45,845 nt of DNA from Alphaproteobacteria bacterium (GCA_024275825.1 JAJRYK010000054.1:1-45845); one strand, 5' to 3'; numbered from the stretch's first letter, positions 31,653-40,308 are shown. Notes: generated from the sequence alone by a model not told the origin. Made by a program: numbers and translations.

Positions 31653-32317
31653 AAAAAGTATTTATCATTAGTGCGATGGCCATTATTATCCAATTTTTTA
31701 ACCCTGTGCCGCAGGCGCAAGCGAGCATTTTGGAATTCTTTTTCCCGTCCTTGCGTGTGGAGGAGGCGGACCCGACTGACACCTTGCAGGCCCCTTTTGC
31801 GGATGTTGAAGCGCTGAAGGAAAAGGGCGATGCGGTGAAAATCGGCACACTGCCGGAGAATAACGTTCCGCTGGAACAGGCCCATCGCGGGAAGTTGAGT
31901 ATCAGCAAATGGGTGAGCAATACAGTGTCGGAAGTGACGGCCTTTACCGCCAGCGATATCCAAGCCGATATTGACAGCCATAAGATTTATTTCGATGGCA
32001 ATGGTCAACGTGAATATATGGCATTTTTGGAGCAGCAAGGGGTGATGGCATCGCTCAAAACGCAGCAATATTTTATTCGCAGTTTCGTCGAGGACACGCC
32101 GATGCTGCTCAATGAAGGCACGGTGAATGGCCGCTATCGTTGGCTGTATGAAGTGCCGGTGATGACCAGCACGATGGATCGCGGGATGAGCGATTATAAG
32201 AAGGCGAGCGCCGTGAATAAGAAGGTTGTCATCACGCTGCAGATCGGGCGAACGAATGATGCAGAGAATGACACGGGCGTTTTGATCGAAACCTGGTCTG
32301 CGCGCGCGGCGAAATAA
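31649..32317 (+). CDS. Exported DotI/IcmL-like protein
   Basis: A 222-residue protein with a signal peptide (MKKVFIISAMAIIIQFFNPV..QAQA). Its C-terminal 120 residues resemble the periplasmic domain of DotI/IcmL, a core component of type IVB secretion systems: YFDGNGQREYMAFLEQQGVM, SLKTQQYFIRSFVED, GRYRWLYEVPVM, VVITLQIGR and a final ETWSAR. DotI is normally anchored by a transmembrane helix, whereas this copy seems exported by a cleavable signal. No other dot/icm gene is in the window. It overlaps the COQ9 gene by 4 bp. It may be a stand-alone IcmL-like periplasmic protein; a secretion role is not established. Confidence 0.7.
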   Translation: MKKVFIISAMAIIIQFFNPVPQAQASILEFFFPSLRVEEADPTDTLQAPFADVEALKEKGDAVKIGTLPENNVPLEQAHRGKLSISKWVSNTVSEVTAFTASDIQADIDSHKIYFDGNGQREYMAFLEQQGVMASLKTQQYFIRSFVEDTPMLLNEGTVNGRYRWLYEVPVMTSTMDRGMSDYKKASAVNKKVVITLQIGRTNDAENDTGVLIETWSARAAK

Positions 32318-32345
32318 TATTGAGGGAATCTTTTTGAAATAGCGC

Positions 32346-32373
32346 TTGGCATTTAGCTGCGAGCCAGTAGAAT
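32346..32373 (+). promoter_or_regulatory. Putative sigma70 promoter of gapR
   Basis: TTGGCA (32346-32351), 16-bp spacer, TAGAAT (32368-32373), giving a start near 32380. A strong AAGGAG ribosome site (32405-32410) lies 6 bp before the ATG at 32417. Confidence 0.5.
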
Positions 32374-32416
32374 CAAATTCCCGAATCACATTGAAATATT
32401 TAACAAGGAGTTCCCT

Positions 32417-32758
32417 ATGTCCGACGCTGCAACAGCCATTTCCCCCGCGAACGATGAAATTGAAGAGCAAACAGAAACATCTGGCAGCACTGGTGAAAGC
32501 GGCGGTGGCGATGCACAGGATGTTGGCGGTGTTGCTGGTCAAAGACTGCGCAGCTTTATTGAGCGTATTGAGCGTTTGGAAGAAGAGAAAACTGCTTTTG
32601 CTGAAGACATTAAAGAGGTCTATGCCGAAGCTAAAGGCGTTGGATTTGACGCCAAAACCATGCGTAAAATCATCGGCCTGCGTAAACTGGACACCGAAAA
32701 ACGCCGCGAAGCGGACGAGCTTTTGACGCTCTATAAGAGCGCGATTGGGATGTTTTGA
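32417..32758 (+). CDS. gapR: GapR-family (DUF2312) nucleoid-associated protein
   Basis: GapR binds overtwisted AT-rich DNA ahead of replication and transcription forks in alphaproteobacteria. The 113-residue protein has an acidic, Ser/Gly-rich extension of about 40 residues that is longer than in Caulobacter GapR. The conserved core follows: GQRLRSFIERIERLEEEKTA, IKEVYAEAKGVGFDAKTMRK, IIGLRKLDTEKRREADELL and a C-terminal YKSAIGMF. A long coiled coil is evident. It has its own promoter and ribosome site and is read independently of the preceding DotI-like gene. Confidence 0.92.
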   Translation: MSDAATAISPANDEIEEQTETSGSTGESGGGDAQDVGGVAGQRLRSFIERIERLEEEKTAFAEDIKEVYAEAKGVGFDAKTMRKIIGLRKLDTEKRREADELLTLYKSAIGMF

Positions 32759-32768
32759 TTATATAGAT

Positions 32769-33431
32769 TTATGCTGCTTCTGGCGGTGTAGGGCCTGATT
32801 TATTACCATGGTAAAGAGAGGTAATTGGTGTAGCGTTCGTTTGTCTTGCCGTTGGTATACCGCCATTTCTTATTGTGCTGTCTAAGTCTTCAAATTCTTT
32901 TCTTAAATCTGTGCGAGCCTTGTGTACGAAGCTATAAAATGGGTAATCTTTAGCATTTTGTAAAAGTGTTTCGTAGCTAATTTGAGGGAGGTCTTCAAGC
33001 GGGCATCTAACAAAGTCTTCTGCCATTTTTAGTATTTCATACAAAAAATATAAGGTGGAAACATCATAGTTATCATCTGATATTTCAGCAATTTCAAAAA
33101 CTCCATCTATAATATCAGTAATTAAATCCTCACATAATTCAGAGAAGATTGGTAGCGGGGCACGCATGCCAATAGCATTTTTGATTTTATTTACTAAATC
33201 TCCACACCCTTTTTTGGTGTGCGTGTATTCTGGTGAATAAAAAGCATCTCCATGCTCTACGCAAATATCCTTGAGGGTCTCAAGGCTTTCTAGTGCACCA
33301 CTTACTGCTCTTTTTGCTTTTGACATTTGAACATTGAAACGTTTGTGCCCATAGCTAAGCTCTATTTTCTCTGTACGGCCAGCATTAGCAGTTGTTGAGG
33401 CACGTATTGGTTTTGGTTCTGGTTTGCTCAT
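32769..33431 (-). CDS. Hypothetical protein, 220 aa, AT-rich orphan
   Basis: Not recognised. A largely alpha-helical soluble protein with a basic N-terminus (SKPEPKPIRASTTANAGRTE), helices around SKAKRAVSGALESLETLKDI and LYFLYEILKMAEDFVR, and a disordered C-terminus (NGGIPTARQTNATPITS) ending GPTPPEAA. Six cysteines are scattered, with no metal motif. The DNA is much more AT-rich than gapR and acs on either side. It stands alone on the minus strand, convergent to gapR with a 10-bp gap. Confidence 0.75.
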   Translation of the reverse strand: MSKPEPKPIRASTTANAGRTEKIELSYGHKRFNVQMSKAKRAVSGALESLETLKDICVEHGDAFYSPEYTHTKKGCGDLVNKIKNAIGMRAPLPIFSELCEDLITDIIDGVFEIAEISDDNYDVSTLYFLYEILKMAEDFVRCPLEDLPQISYETLLQNAKDYPFYSFVHKARTDLRKEFEDLDSTIRNGGIPTARQTNATPITSLYHGNKSGPTPPEAA

Positions 33432-33523
33432 ATTTAATATTTTTAATTATTTTCTTTATTATACAAAACATATTTACCAGAAGCTTGGCTGGTGAGTCAA
33501 TGCTGGCCTTTGCTGTATAGTTT

Positions 33524-35566
33524 TTAGTTTATTTTTCTATCTTCAATCAACGCATCAACCACGCCGGGATCTGCCAGCGTCGAGGTGTCCCCTAAATCCT
33601 CAAACTCGTTCGCGGCGATTTTACGCAGGATTCGGCGCATGATTTTGCCGCTGCGGGTTTTGGGCAGGGCGGGGGTGAATTGGATGATGTCGGGGGTGGC
33701 CAGGGGGCCGATGATTTTGCGGACTATTTTTGTGATTTCTTCTTTTAAAGCGTCGTCATCACACACCTTGTGCGTGTGACCCATGCTGGTGGCTGTGGAT
33801 TGCACGGACGGGCCGTGCAATGACGTGTTTTGGCTGTGTAATGACGGGGTTTGTAAGCCGTCTTTTAGAATGACATAGGCGTATATGCCCTGGCCTTTTA
33901 TATCGTGGGGGTAGCCGACGACGGCGCTTTCGGCGACCAGAGCGTGTTCGTTAATGGCGCTTTCAATTTCGGCGGTGCCCAGGCGGTGGCCAGAGACATT
34001 GATCACATCATCAACGCGCCCCGTGATCCAGTAATCGCCGTCTGCGTCGCGGCGGGCGCCATCGCCTGTAAAATACATGCCGGGGAAACTGGTGAAATAT
34101 GTGCTGATGAATCGCTCATGATCGTTATAGAGGGTGCGCATCTGGCCGGGCCAGCTATCGAGGATGACGAAATTACCCTCCGCCTCGCCATCGAGAATAT
34201 TGCCCTTATCATCGACCAAAGCGGGCTGCACGCCGAAGAAGGGTTTTTGCGCTGCGCCGGGTTTTAGGGTGTGGCAGGGCAGCGGGCTCATCATATGCCC
34301 GCCGGTTTCGGTTTGCCACCATGTGTCAATGATCGGGCAGCGTGCATCGCCGACCACGTTGTAATACCAGAGCCAGGCTTCGTGATTGATCGGCTCGCCT
34401 ACTGTGCCCAGAATGCGCAAGGACGACCGGTCGGTTTTTGTCACCCATTCATCGCCCTCGCGCAGCATGGCGCGGATGGCGGTGGGGGCGGTGTAGAGGA
34501 TGTTGACCTGATGCTTGTCCACCACATTCCAAAAGCGGGACCAGTCGGGATAGCTCGGCACGCCTTCGAAGATTAGCGACGTCGCGCCATTGGCCAGCGG
34601 GCCATAGACGATATAGCTATGCCCCGTTACCCAGCCTACATCGGCGGTGCACCAGTAAACATCACCCGGTTTGTAATCCAGAACCGCTTCATGCGTTAGA
34701 GCGCTATAGACCATATATCCGCCGGTGGTGTGCAAAACGCCCTTGGGTTTGCCGGTAGAGCCGCTGGTGTAGAGAATGAAAAGCGGGTCTTCGGCGTTCA
34801 TCATCTCGCACGGGCATTCATCGGATTGGTCATCGACAATTTCGTGCCACCAGATATCACGCTTGTCATTCCAGCTGATCTCGCCATCGCGATGTTCGAG
34901 GACAAGGACGTGCTCGACATCCGTATCTTTAACAGCCGCATCGACATTGTTTTTGAGCGGAATTTTCTTGCCGCCGCGCACGCCTTCATCGGCCGTGATT
35001 ACAATTTTCGCGCCGCAATCGATGATGCGGCTTTTGAGCGCTTCGGGGGAAAACCCGCCAAACACAACTGAATGCACAGCGCCAATCCGCGCGCAGGCCA
35101 GCATCGCATACACCGCCTCCAAAACCATCGGCATATAGATGATCACCCGGTCACCCTTGGCCACGCCCAGTTGTTTCAGCGCATTGGCCGTGCGGCTAAC
35201 CTCGCCCAGCAGCGCGCCATAGGTGATTTTGTTATCCATTTCCGGGTCATCGCCCTCCCAAATCAGGGCGATATCGTTTTCTTTTTCGGGAAGGTGCCGG
35301 TCAACGCAGTTAAAGCAGGCATTGAGCACGCCATCCTCATACCATTTGATGGAGACATCCGGGCTGTCTGCGCTGCCGAAGCTGGTGTTTTTGATGATGG
35401 TCGGTTTTTTGAACCAATCAAGACGCTGGGATTGTACGGCCCAGAAGACATCCGGCTGCGTGGTGGAGCCGGTGTACATCGCGGTGTATTGCGCGGGCGC
35501 GATGTTGGCGCGCGAAAGGGTTGCGGCGGAGGGGGGGTAGAGTTTGGTTGGTGTTTTGGTGGGCAT
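33524..35566 (-). CDS. acs: Acetyl-CoA synthetase (AMP-forming) with a palindromic-element insertion
   Basis: Activates acetate to acetyl-CoA through acetyl-AMP. The 680-residue protein has the P-loop [37 protein letters not shown], the [10 protein letters not shown] motif, [32 protein letters not shown] and the C-terminal acetylation-site motif [16 protein letters not shown]. Between YAYVILKDG and [12 protein letters not shown] there are about 30 extra residues compared with E. coli Acs (including [20 protein letters not shown]). They are encoded by the 92-bp family B palindromic element at 33754-33845. The insert is in frame and lies in the mobile C-terminal domain, so the enzyme is probably still active. 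Confidence 0.96.
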   Translation of the reverse strand: MPTKTPTKLYPPSAATLSRANIAPAQYTAMYTGSTTQPDVFWAVQSQRLDWFKKPTIIKNTSFGSADSPDVSIKWYEDGVLNACFNCVDRHLPEKENDIALIWEGDDPEMDNKITYGALLGEVSRTANALKQLGVAKGDRVIIYMPMVLEAVYAMLACARIGAVHSVVFGGFSPEALKSRIIDCGAKIVITADEGVRGGKKIPLKNNVDAAVKDTDVEHVLVLEHRDGEISWNDKRDIWWHEIVDDQSDECPCEMMNAEDPLFILYTSGSTGKPKGVLHTTGGYMVYSALTHEAVLDYKPGDVYWCTADVGWVTGHSYIVYGPLANGATSLIFEGVPSYPDWSRFWNVVDKHQVNILYTAPTAIRAMLREGDEWVTKTDRSSLRILGTVGEPINHEAWLWYYNVVGDARCPIIDTWWQTETGGHMMSPLPCHTLKPGAAQKPFFGVQPALVDDKGNILDGEAEGNFVILDSWPGQMRTLYNDHERFISTYFTSFPGMYFTGDGARRDADGDYWITGRVDDVINVSGHRLGTAEIESAINEHALVAESAVVGYPHDIKGQGIYAYVILKDGLQTPSLHSQNTSLHGPSVQSTATSMGHTHKVCDDDALKEEITKIVRKIIGPLATPDIIQFTPALPKTRSGKIMRRILRKIAANEFEDLGDTSTLADPGVVDALIEDRKIN
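33754..33845. repeat. Family B palindromic element, copy 2, inside the acs coding region
   Basis: Ends CGTCATCACAC and GTGTAATGACG. It contains hairpin TCACACAC-CTTGT-GCGTGTGA and the perfect stem ATTGCACGG-ACGGG-CCGTGCAAT, with GTGGATTGCAC and GCAATGACG in the positions that hold GTGGATCACAC and GTAATGACG at 13790-13880. The two copies share ends, spacing and length (92 and 91 bp), while stem sequences co-vary. It encodes about 30 residues of Acs absent from the E. coli enzyme. Confidence 0.8.
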
Positions 35567-35633
35567 GGCAAAGCCTCATTTGTGATTTAGGCTTTTATGC
35601 TACACAAATGAGGAGATGAGGTGAAGAGTGATT

Positions 35634-36377
35634 TTAGGTAAGGCTTTCGAGTTTGAGTTGTTCAGCAGCGCCTTGTAAGTTTTTTGTGCAAGCCTCAATT
35701 ACAAGATCTCTAACTTTTGCTTTTAAGTTTTCTTGTAAACCTACTTGCTTAATAAATTCTTCTTTTAGCATCTCTCTTGCATAACGTGAAGCGAAGGGTA
35801 AAATCCATTTTCCTTTTTCAATATTTTCAGGAATTTCTTGAGAAGAAGGCTGGTGCTTTGCCCACTCTGTCATTGTTTTTGAGCATTGAATATTCACAGT
35901 CTCTGTAATTTCTTTAATAAGTTTTTCGTTTTTTATTATAGAGTTTGTGAAATGTTGGAGTAAATTAGGTGTGAAGGCATCCTTATCAACAAAGGTTGTA
36001 ATCCAATCTTCTTTCAGGATAATCGCCAAAGCGGGTTTGGGCAATAGTTGTGCTATCTCTAAATATTGTTGTTGTGTAATTGACTCACTGCGCGCAATTT
36101 CTAAAAGACTATTTTCTTTGAGAATATCAATTGCCGTTTCTCTTCTTGGGAGATTAAGTGCGTGTATACTTTTATCAAGGTTTATGGTTCGACCCGGTCC
36201 CCACCCGCTTAAATTTTCCAAGGCGTTCGTGCTAAGTACAAGAAGATTTAAAAGAGAGATTACATTAATGCGATGAAATTCTTGCCAGGAAGGGCTGTTT
36301 CCGGTGTTTTTCACTTTTTCAATTGGCGTTTTTAAAAGTTTTATTTTTTTATCAAGCATTGCTTCTTGTGCGTTCAT
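35634..36377 (-). CDS. Hypothetical protein, 247 aa, AT-rich orphan
   Basis: Not recognised. An almost wholly alpha-helical, Lys/Glu/Leu-rich soluble protein (VISLLNLLVLSTNALENLSG, TAIDILKENSLLEIARSES, REMLKEEFIKQVGLQENLKA). There is no signal peptide, membrane segment or obvious active site. Base composition is strongly AT-rich compared with acs and the EVE gene. A GGAGG ribosome site (minus strand of CCTCC at 36383) precedes ATG 36377. Like the genes at 7062, 32769 and 40033, it is a single minus-strand insertion between conserved genes. Confidence 0.78.
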   Translation of the reverse strand: MNAQEAMLDKKIKLLKTPIEKVKNTGNSPSWQEFHRINVISLLNLLVLSTNALENLSGWGPGRTINLDKSIHALNLPRRETAIDILKENSLLEIARSESITQQQYLEIAQLLPKPALAIILKEDWITTFVDKDAFTPNLLQHFTNSIIKNEKLIKEITETVNIQCSKTMTEWAKHQPSSQEIPENIEKGKWILPFASRYAREMLKEEFIKQVGLQENLKAKVRDLVIEACTKNLQGAAEQLKLESLT

Positions 36378-36448
36378 AATATCCTCCAGTGAATTTTAGG
36401 CATATTATGAAATACTAAGGCCTATGTCAAGTGTTTTTAGGAAAATAC

Positions 36449-36859
36449 CTAACCCCCGCCCAGCTGCATCACAATCTCCCATTCCTCCTCCGTCACCGGC
36501 GCGACGGACAATCGCACTTGGCGGATGAGTTGCATGGTGGATAGATCGGGGATGGCTTTTATTTGTTTTAGGGTTACTGGGGTGAGTAGGGGTTTGACGG
36601 GTTTTACGTCCACCGTGACGAACTTGCCGGTTTCATCGTCGGGGTCGGGATAGGCCTGCCCCGTGATTTCTAAAATGCCCACGATTTCTTTGCCCTCGTT
36701 GGAATGATAAAAGAACGCCCGATCGCCGATTTTCATGGCGGAGAGATTATTGCGCGCCTGATAATTCCGCACCCGCTTTTCCCAGCGCCCCTCCCCTTTT
36801 TCCACCTGCTGCTCCCACGAGAATTTATAGGGTTCCGATTTGACGAGCCATTTTGCCAT
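36449..36859 (-). CDS. EVE-domain protein
   Basis: EVE domains are PUA-like folds that bind modified bases; the human relative is THYN1. The 136-residue protein is essentially just the domain: AKWLVKSEPYKFSWEQQVEK, VRNYQARNNLSAMKIGDRAF, FYHSNEGKEIVGILEITGQA, YPDPDDETGKFVTVDVKPVK and LIRQVRLSVAPVTEEEW. This matches the family throughout. Cytoplasmic; the target nucleic acid modification is unknown. No restriction or CRISPR genes lie nearby. Confidence 0.93.
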   Translation of the reverse strand: MAKWLVKSEPYKFSWEQQVEKGEGRWEKRVRNYQARNNLSAMKIGDRAFFYHSNEGKEIVGILEITGQAYPDPDDETGKFVTVDVKPVKPLLTPVTLKQIKAIPDLSTMQLIRQVRLSVAPVTEEEWEIVMQLGGG

Positions 36860-37043
36860 GTGTTTTGTCCTTTGTGTTTGCTACCGCCATGAGGCCGCAT
36901 TACCAAAATATGCTGTAGAAAAAAATTGGCAAGCCCTAATGGGCTTTAATTTTACATAATGCAAATTGAGTGTGTACTAGGTAGGGCGAGGCGGTAAGTG
37001 GGGCGGCAAAGGGATGGGAATATCTGGAGAATAGAGAATAGAG

Positions 37044-37086
37044 AAAAAAAAGAGCGAGAGTCTAAAAAAGACTGCCCGCTCTTTTT
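37044..37086. terminator. Bidirectional terminator
   Basis: An A-run, AGAGCG..AGTC, loop TAAAAAA, GACT..CGCTCT and a T-run form a stem with U-tracts on both strands. It lies 19 bp beyond the stop of the minus-strand membrane protein gene at 37105 and would end that transcript. Confidence 0.75.
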
Positions 37087-37104
37087 GGATTTATATGTTT
37101 GTGC

Positions 37105-37578
37105 TTAAGCGTCGCTCTTCTCTGTCTCGCCTTTTTTGCACGAGCCGCAACATTTGTAAGTGAAGCTGTAGATCACGCCCAGGCCGAGACCAAGAACGAG
37201 ACCGCCAACGGCCCAGAAGAGTGCGAGCTCTAGCGAGATGGGCATCCATGCATAGGAGCCGGCCATCATGATGGCCATGAAAACGCCGATCATCGCGCCA
37301 AAGCGCAGGCCTTCGCCGATGCCCTTGCCCTCAACATTTTGTGCGTAGATGAAGGCGGTGACCATGGCGAGCAAGATTTGCGTGCCGAGCATCCAGCCCA
37401 TTTTCATTTCTGCCACCGGACGCCACAGCTCCGGCGTTTCTGCATAGATATCGCCGAGCAGGACGTTGTGGAACGCGAAGTCAAAGCCGAAGATGAAGGC
37501 AAAGCCGACAAGCGTTGAGGTGAAGAATTTGCAAATATTAATGCCGGTGATGGGGCATGTCATTGTTTTGAGGTTCAT
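37105..37578 (-). CDS. Four-helix inner-membrane protein, unknown function
   Basis: A 157-residue membrane protein with four hydrophobic segments (about 18-40, 63-80, 93-112, 117-140). Its short N-terminus, MTCPITGINICKF, carries two cysteines, and the cytoplasmic tail is Cys-rich (KCCGSCKKGE). The second and third helices are Met- and Gly-rich, a pattern like small DUF1761-type or HPP-like membrane proteins, but I cannot assign a family. The Cys pairs at both ends could bind metal, which is inference. A terminator follows. Confidence 0.8.
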   Translation of the reverse strand: MNLKTMTCPITGINICKFFTSTLVGFAFIFGFDFAFHNVLLGDIYAETPELWRPVAEMKMGWMLGTQILLAMVTAFIYAQNVEGKGIGEGLRFGAMIGVFMAIMMAGSYAWMPISLELALFWAVGGLVLGLGLGVIYSFTYKCCGSCKKGETEKSDA

Positions 37579-37652
37579 GGTTTTGGTCTCCCTGAAAGTG
37601 TGATGTCTGGAGCTATGATAGGGTAGGACAGAGTGGGAAGGAAGAGGCGTTT

Positions 37653-38663
37653 TTAATGCCCGCTTTTCTTCACCGCCATCTCGTACTTAAACGGGCGGTT
37701 GAGCATATCCTCAATCGCGACTTCGATGGGGACGCCTTCGCTGAGGACTGTGTGTATGGCTTCGGTGATAGGCATGTCCACCGCGTTGCGTTTGGCCAGA
37801 GCCAGTGTGGCTTGTGTGGTGTGGACGCCTTCGGTGACGGAGTTACGCGATGCCAGGATATCCTCCAGCGTTTTACCTTCGCCCAAGGCAACGCCCAGCG
37901 AGAAATTGCGGGACTGCATCGAGGAGCAGGTGAGCATCAAATCGCCAATGCCGCACATGCCGAGCAATGTTTCTTTATTTGCGCCCATGGCGACGGCCAG
38001 ACGAGCGATTTCGGCCACGCCGCGGGTGACTAGAGCAGCTCTTGCGCTCTCGCCCAAACCTTTGCCGGTGATGATACCGCTGGCGATCGCGATGACATTT
38101 TTGATCGCCCCGCCTAGTTGCGCGCCGATAATATCGGTGGTGATATAGGGGCGGAAGCCCTTGACGCCCAGCGCCTCGCGGATCTCTTGGCCGATCTTTT
38201 TGCTCTTCGCTGCAACGGTTACGGCGCAGGGCAGGCCGCGCGCGACTTCGCTGGCGAATGTCGGGCCGGTCAGGACGGCGATTGGGGTTTTTGGCAAAAT
38301 CTCCTCTGCCACGTGGGACAGGAGGAGGCCGCTCTCTAGCTCAATACCCTTGGAACATAAAATAACCGGTTTATCGGCGGTGATGAGAGGCTTGAGTTCG
38401 GTCAATATCGTGCGCATATATTGCGCCGGGGTGACGATGAGGAGGATGTCATTGCTCGCAATATCCTCAAGCGAATTCGTGGCTTTGAGGTTTTCGTTAA
38501 GCGGCACGCCGGGCAGATATGTGGCGTTTTCGTGGACGGTGTTGATGGATTGCACAACCTCTTCTTCACGCGCCCAAATGGTCGTCTTGCGTCCGCCCTT
38601 GGCGAATACTTGTGCCAGGGCCGTGCCCCATGCGCCTGCGCCTATTACTCCGATACTTGGCAT
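37653..38663 (-). CDS. gpsA: Glycerol-3-phosphate dehydrogenase [NAD(P)+]
   Basis: Reduces dihydroxyacetone phosphate to sn-glycerol-3-phosphate for phospholipid synthesis. The 336-residue protein has the dinucleotide-binding GAGAWGTALAQVFAKGG, VILCSKGIELESG, GPTFASEVARGLPCAVTVA, catalytic Lys in GGAIKNVIAIASGI, and GIGDLMLTCSSMQSRNFSLG. Its ribosome site AAGGAG and start codon are contained in one arm of a long inverted repeat (38662-38805), so translation may be controlled by a hairpin. tsaD lies upstream on the same strand, a common pairing. Confidence 0.97.
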   Translation of the reverse strand: MPSIGVIGAGAWGTALAQVFAKGGRKTTIWAREEEVVQSINTVHENATYLPGVPLNENLKATNSLEDIASNDILLIVTPAQYMRTILTELKPLITADKPVILCSKGIELESGLLLSHVAEEILPKTPIAVLTGPTFASEVARGLPCAVTVAAKSKKIGQEIREALGVKGFRPYITTDIIGAQLGGAIKNVIAIASGIITGKGLGESARAALVTRGVAEIARLAVAMGANKETLLGMCGIGDLMLTCSSMQSRNFSLGVALGEGKTLEDILASRNSVTEGVHTTQATLALAKRNAVDMPITEAIHTVLSEGVPIEVAIEDMLNRPFKYEMAVKKSGH

Positions 38664-38805
38664 TTATGCTCCTTATTCTTTGATAAATGGGCTGCAAATG
38701 CATCTTTTCTGCGCTTTCGGTGCTCACGTACTTAATGTACGCTCCGCTCCGGTTCTCGAAAAGATGCATTTTCGCCGCATTTCTCTTTGAATAAGAAGCA
38801 TAAAT
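38662..38805 (-). promoter_or_regulatory. Long inverted repeat covering the gpsA ribosome binding site
   Basis: Left arm 38662-38711 and right arm 38757-38805 are imperfect complements. On the mRNA, ATTTATGCTTCTTATT (38805-38790) can pair with AATAAGGAGCATAAAT (38677-38662), which includes AAGGAG and the A of the gpsA ATG, with a single G-U pair. Next to it AAATGCATCTTTTC pairs with GAAAAGATGCATTT. The loop holds a smaller GTAC..GTAC palindrome. Confidence 0.75.
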
Positions 38806-38841
38806 CTTCTGATCAAAGAGGGGGTTTAGAGGCGACGAGGA

Positions 38842-39960
38842 TTACGCCTTAACGCCAGCACCATGCCGGGTTGGGGCGGTTTCGTCAAGGGGCCATCTTG
38901 GGCGGGCTTTGGTGTCTAGTGGGTCGCCGGTTTCGGAGGTTAGGCCGGCGCGCAGGCGCTCTAGCCCGGCCCAGGCGATCATGGCGGCGTTGTCTCCGCA
39001 GAGGCTGATTGGCGGAGCGTAAGGGGCGGCGCCGTGCTTTGCGCAGAGGGTTTCCAGAGCTGCGCGGATGGCGGTGTTGGCTGCGACGCCGCCGGAGACG
39101 ACGAGGGTAGGGCGGGCTGGTGTGTATTCATTGAGGAATCTTAGAAGCGCGCGTTCGCAGCGCTCGCTGAGTATGTCGGCCATGGCGGTTTGGAAAGCGT
39201 GGGCGAGATCGGCGACGTCTTTGCGGCTTAACTCACCCTCGGGCAGCTTTTGGACGTGGTTGAGCACCGCGGTTTTTAGACCGGAGAAAGAGAAGTCGAG
39301 CTCTTTGCGGCCCACCATCGGGCGGGGCAGGGGGAAGCGCTCTAGCGCGCTGGCTGGGTCTGTGCAGGTCGCAGCGATGGCTTGTAGCTCTGGCCCGCCG
39401 GGGTATGGAAGTCCCATGATTTTTGCGCTTTTGTCGAAGCATTCGCCCGCCGCATCATCGAGCGTGGTGGCCCAGCGTTTGTATTGGCCGACGCCTTCAG
39501 CGACCAGAATTTGCGTATGCCCGCCGGAGATGAGGAGGAGGAGATAGGGGAATGTGAGGTCGCGGCCCTCGCCCGCCTCGGTCAGGCGCGGGGTCAGGGC
39601 GTGGCCCTCCAGATGGTTCACGGCAATAAAGGGAATGCCGCGCGCCGCCGCAATCGCCTTGCCCGCCATCATCCCCACCATCACTCCGCCAATCAGGCCG
39701 GGGCCGCAGGTGGCAGCAACGCCGCCCAGTTGGTCAAAGGAGAGGCCCGCATCATCCATTGCGGCGGTGATTAGCGTATCGAGATGATCCATATGCGCGC
39801 GCGCTGCGATCTCTGGCACCACGCCGCCAAAGGCGCGATGCTCTTCGATCTGGCTGAGAACGAGACTGGCGTGGATGTGCCCGGTTTCGTCAATGATGGC
39901 GACAGCGGTTTCATCGCAGGAGGTTTCTATGCCGAGGATGGTTTTGAAGGGCGTGGTCAT
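38842..39960 (-). CDS. tsaD: tRNA N6-adenosine threonylcarbamoyltransferase TsaD
   Basis: Transfers threonylcarbamoyl to A37 of ANN-decoding tRNAs together with TsaB and TsaE. The 372-residue ASKHA-fold protein has ILGIETSCDETAVAIID, FGGVVPEIAARAHMDHLD, the metal-binding histidines in VNHLEGHALTPRL, LLISGGHTQILVAEG, DDAAGECFDKSAKIMGLPYP, and the C-terminal metal Asp in ISLCGDNAAMIAWAG. Full length, at about 20-30 residues longer than E. coli TsaD because of a C-terminal tail. Same strand and upstream of gpsA. Confidence 0.97.
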   Translation of the reverse strand: MTTPFKTILGIETSCDETAVAIIDETGHIHASLVLSQIEEHRAFGGVVPEIAARAHMDHLDTLITAAMDDAGLSFDQLGGVAATCGPGLIGGVMVGMMAGKAIAAARGIPFIAVNHLEGHALTPRLTEAGEGRDLTFPYLLLLISGGHTQILVAEGVGQYKRWATTLDDAAGECFDKSAKIMGLPYPGGPELQAIAATCTDPASALERFPLPRPMVGRKELDFSFSGLKTAVLNHVQKLPEGELSRKDVADLAHAFQTAMADILSERCERALLRFLNEYTPARPTLVVSGGVAANTAIRAALETLCAKHGAAPYAPPISLCGDNAAMIAWAGLERLRAGLTSETGDPLDTKARPRWPLDETAPTRHGAGVKA

Positions 39961-40032
39961 GGGGTGTTTTAAACTACAGAGAGCATATGAGTCACGGGAA
40001 AACTTTAGATAGCTGAGGTTTTGTGTTTAGGG

Positions 40033-40308
40033 CTAGAGAGAAGCCGTTCCGGGCTTTATCCAGGCGCGATTCAAATCATCTAACATTTCTTTAGGGGGAG
40101 GAAAAAGGCTTACGTCATAGTCTTTGCCGTGGGCTGTCTTTTCGAATTGTTTCATTATTTCATTAATACTTGCGGAGCTTCTGTAATTTTTTTCAACTAC
40201 TTTTGAAAATGCAGTAAGGTAGCGCTTGTATTTTGTGGTTTCTCGTCTTGGGTCTTCTCTCTTTATTTTTGGAGATGGTGTACATCTTGTTCTTTTGATT
40301 TTGGACAT
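40033..40308 (-). CDS. Small hypothetical basic protein, 91 aa
   Basis: Not recognised. A short, Lys/Arg-rich protein: a basic N-terminus (SKIKRTRCTPSPKIKRE), a helix with YKRYLTAFSKVVEKNY, and a C-terminal half with INEIMKQFEKTAHGKDYD and LFPPPKEMLDDLNRAWIKPG. I start it at ATG 40308; an in-frame GTG at 40320 adds four residues. AT-rich, between tsaD and the divergent hemC, whose promoter must lie in or beyond its 5' end. Amino-acid composition and AT bias match the other orphan genes of the window. Confidence 0.55.
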   Translation of the reverse strand: MSKIKRTRCTPSPKIKREDPRRETTKYKRYLTAFSKVVEKNYRSSASINEIMKQFEKTAHGKDYDVSLFPPPKEMLDDLNRAWIKPGTASL

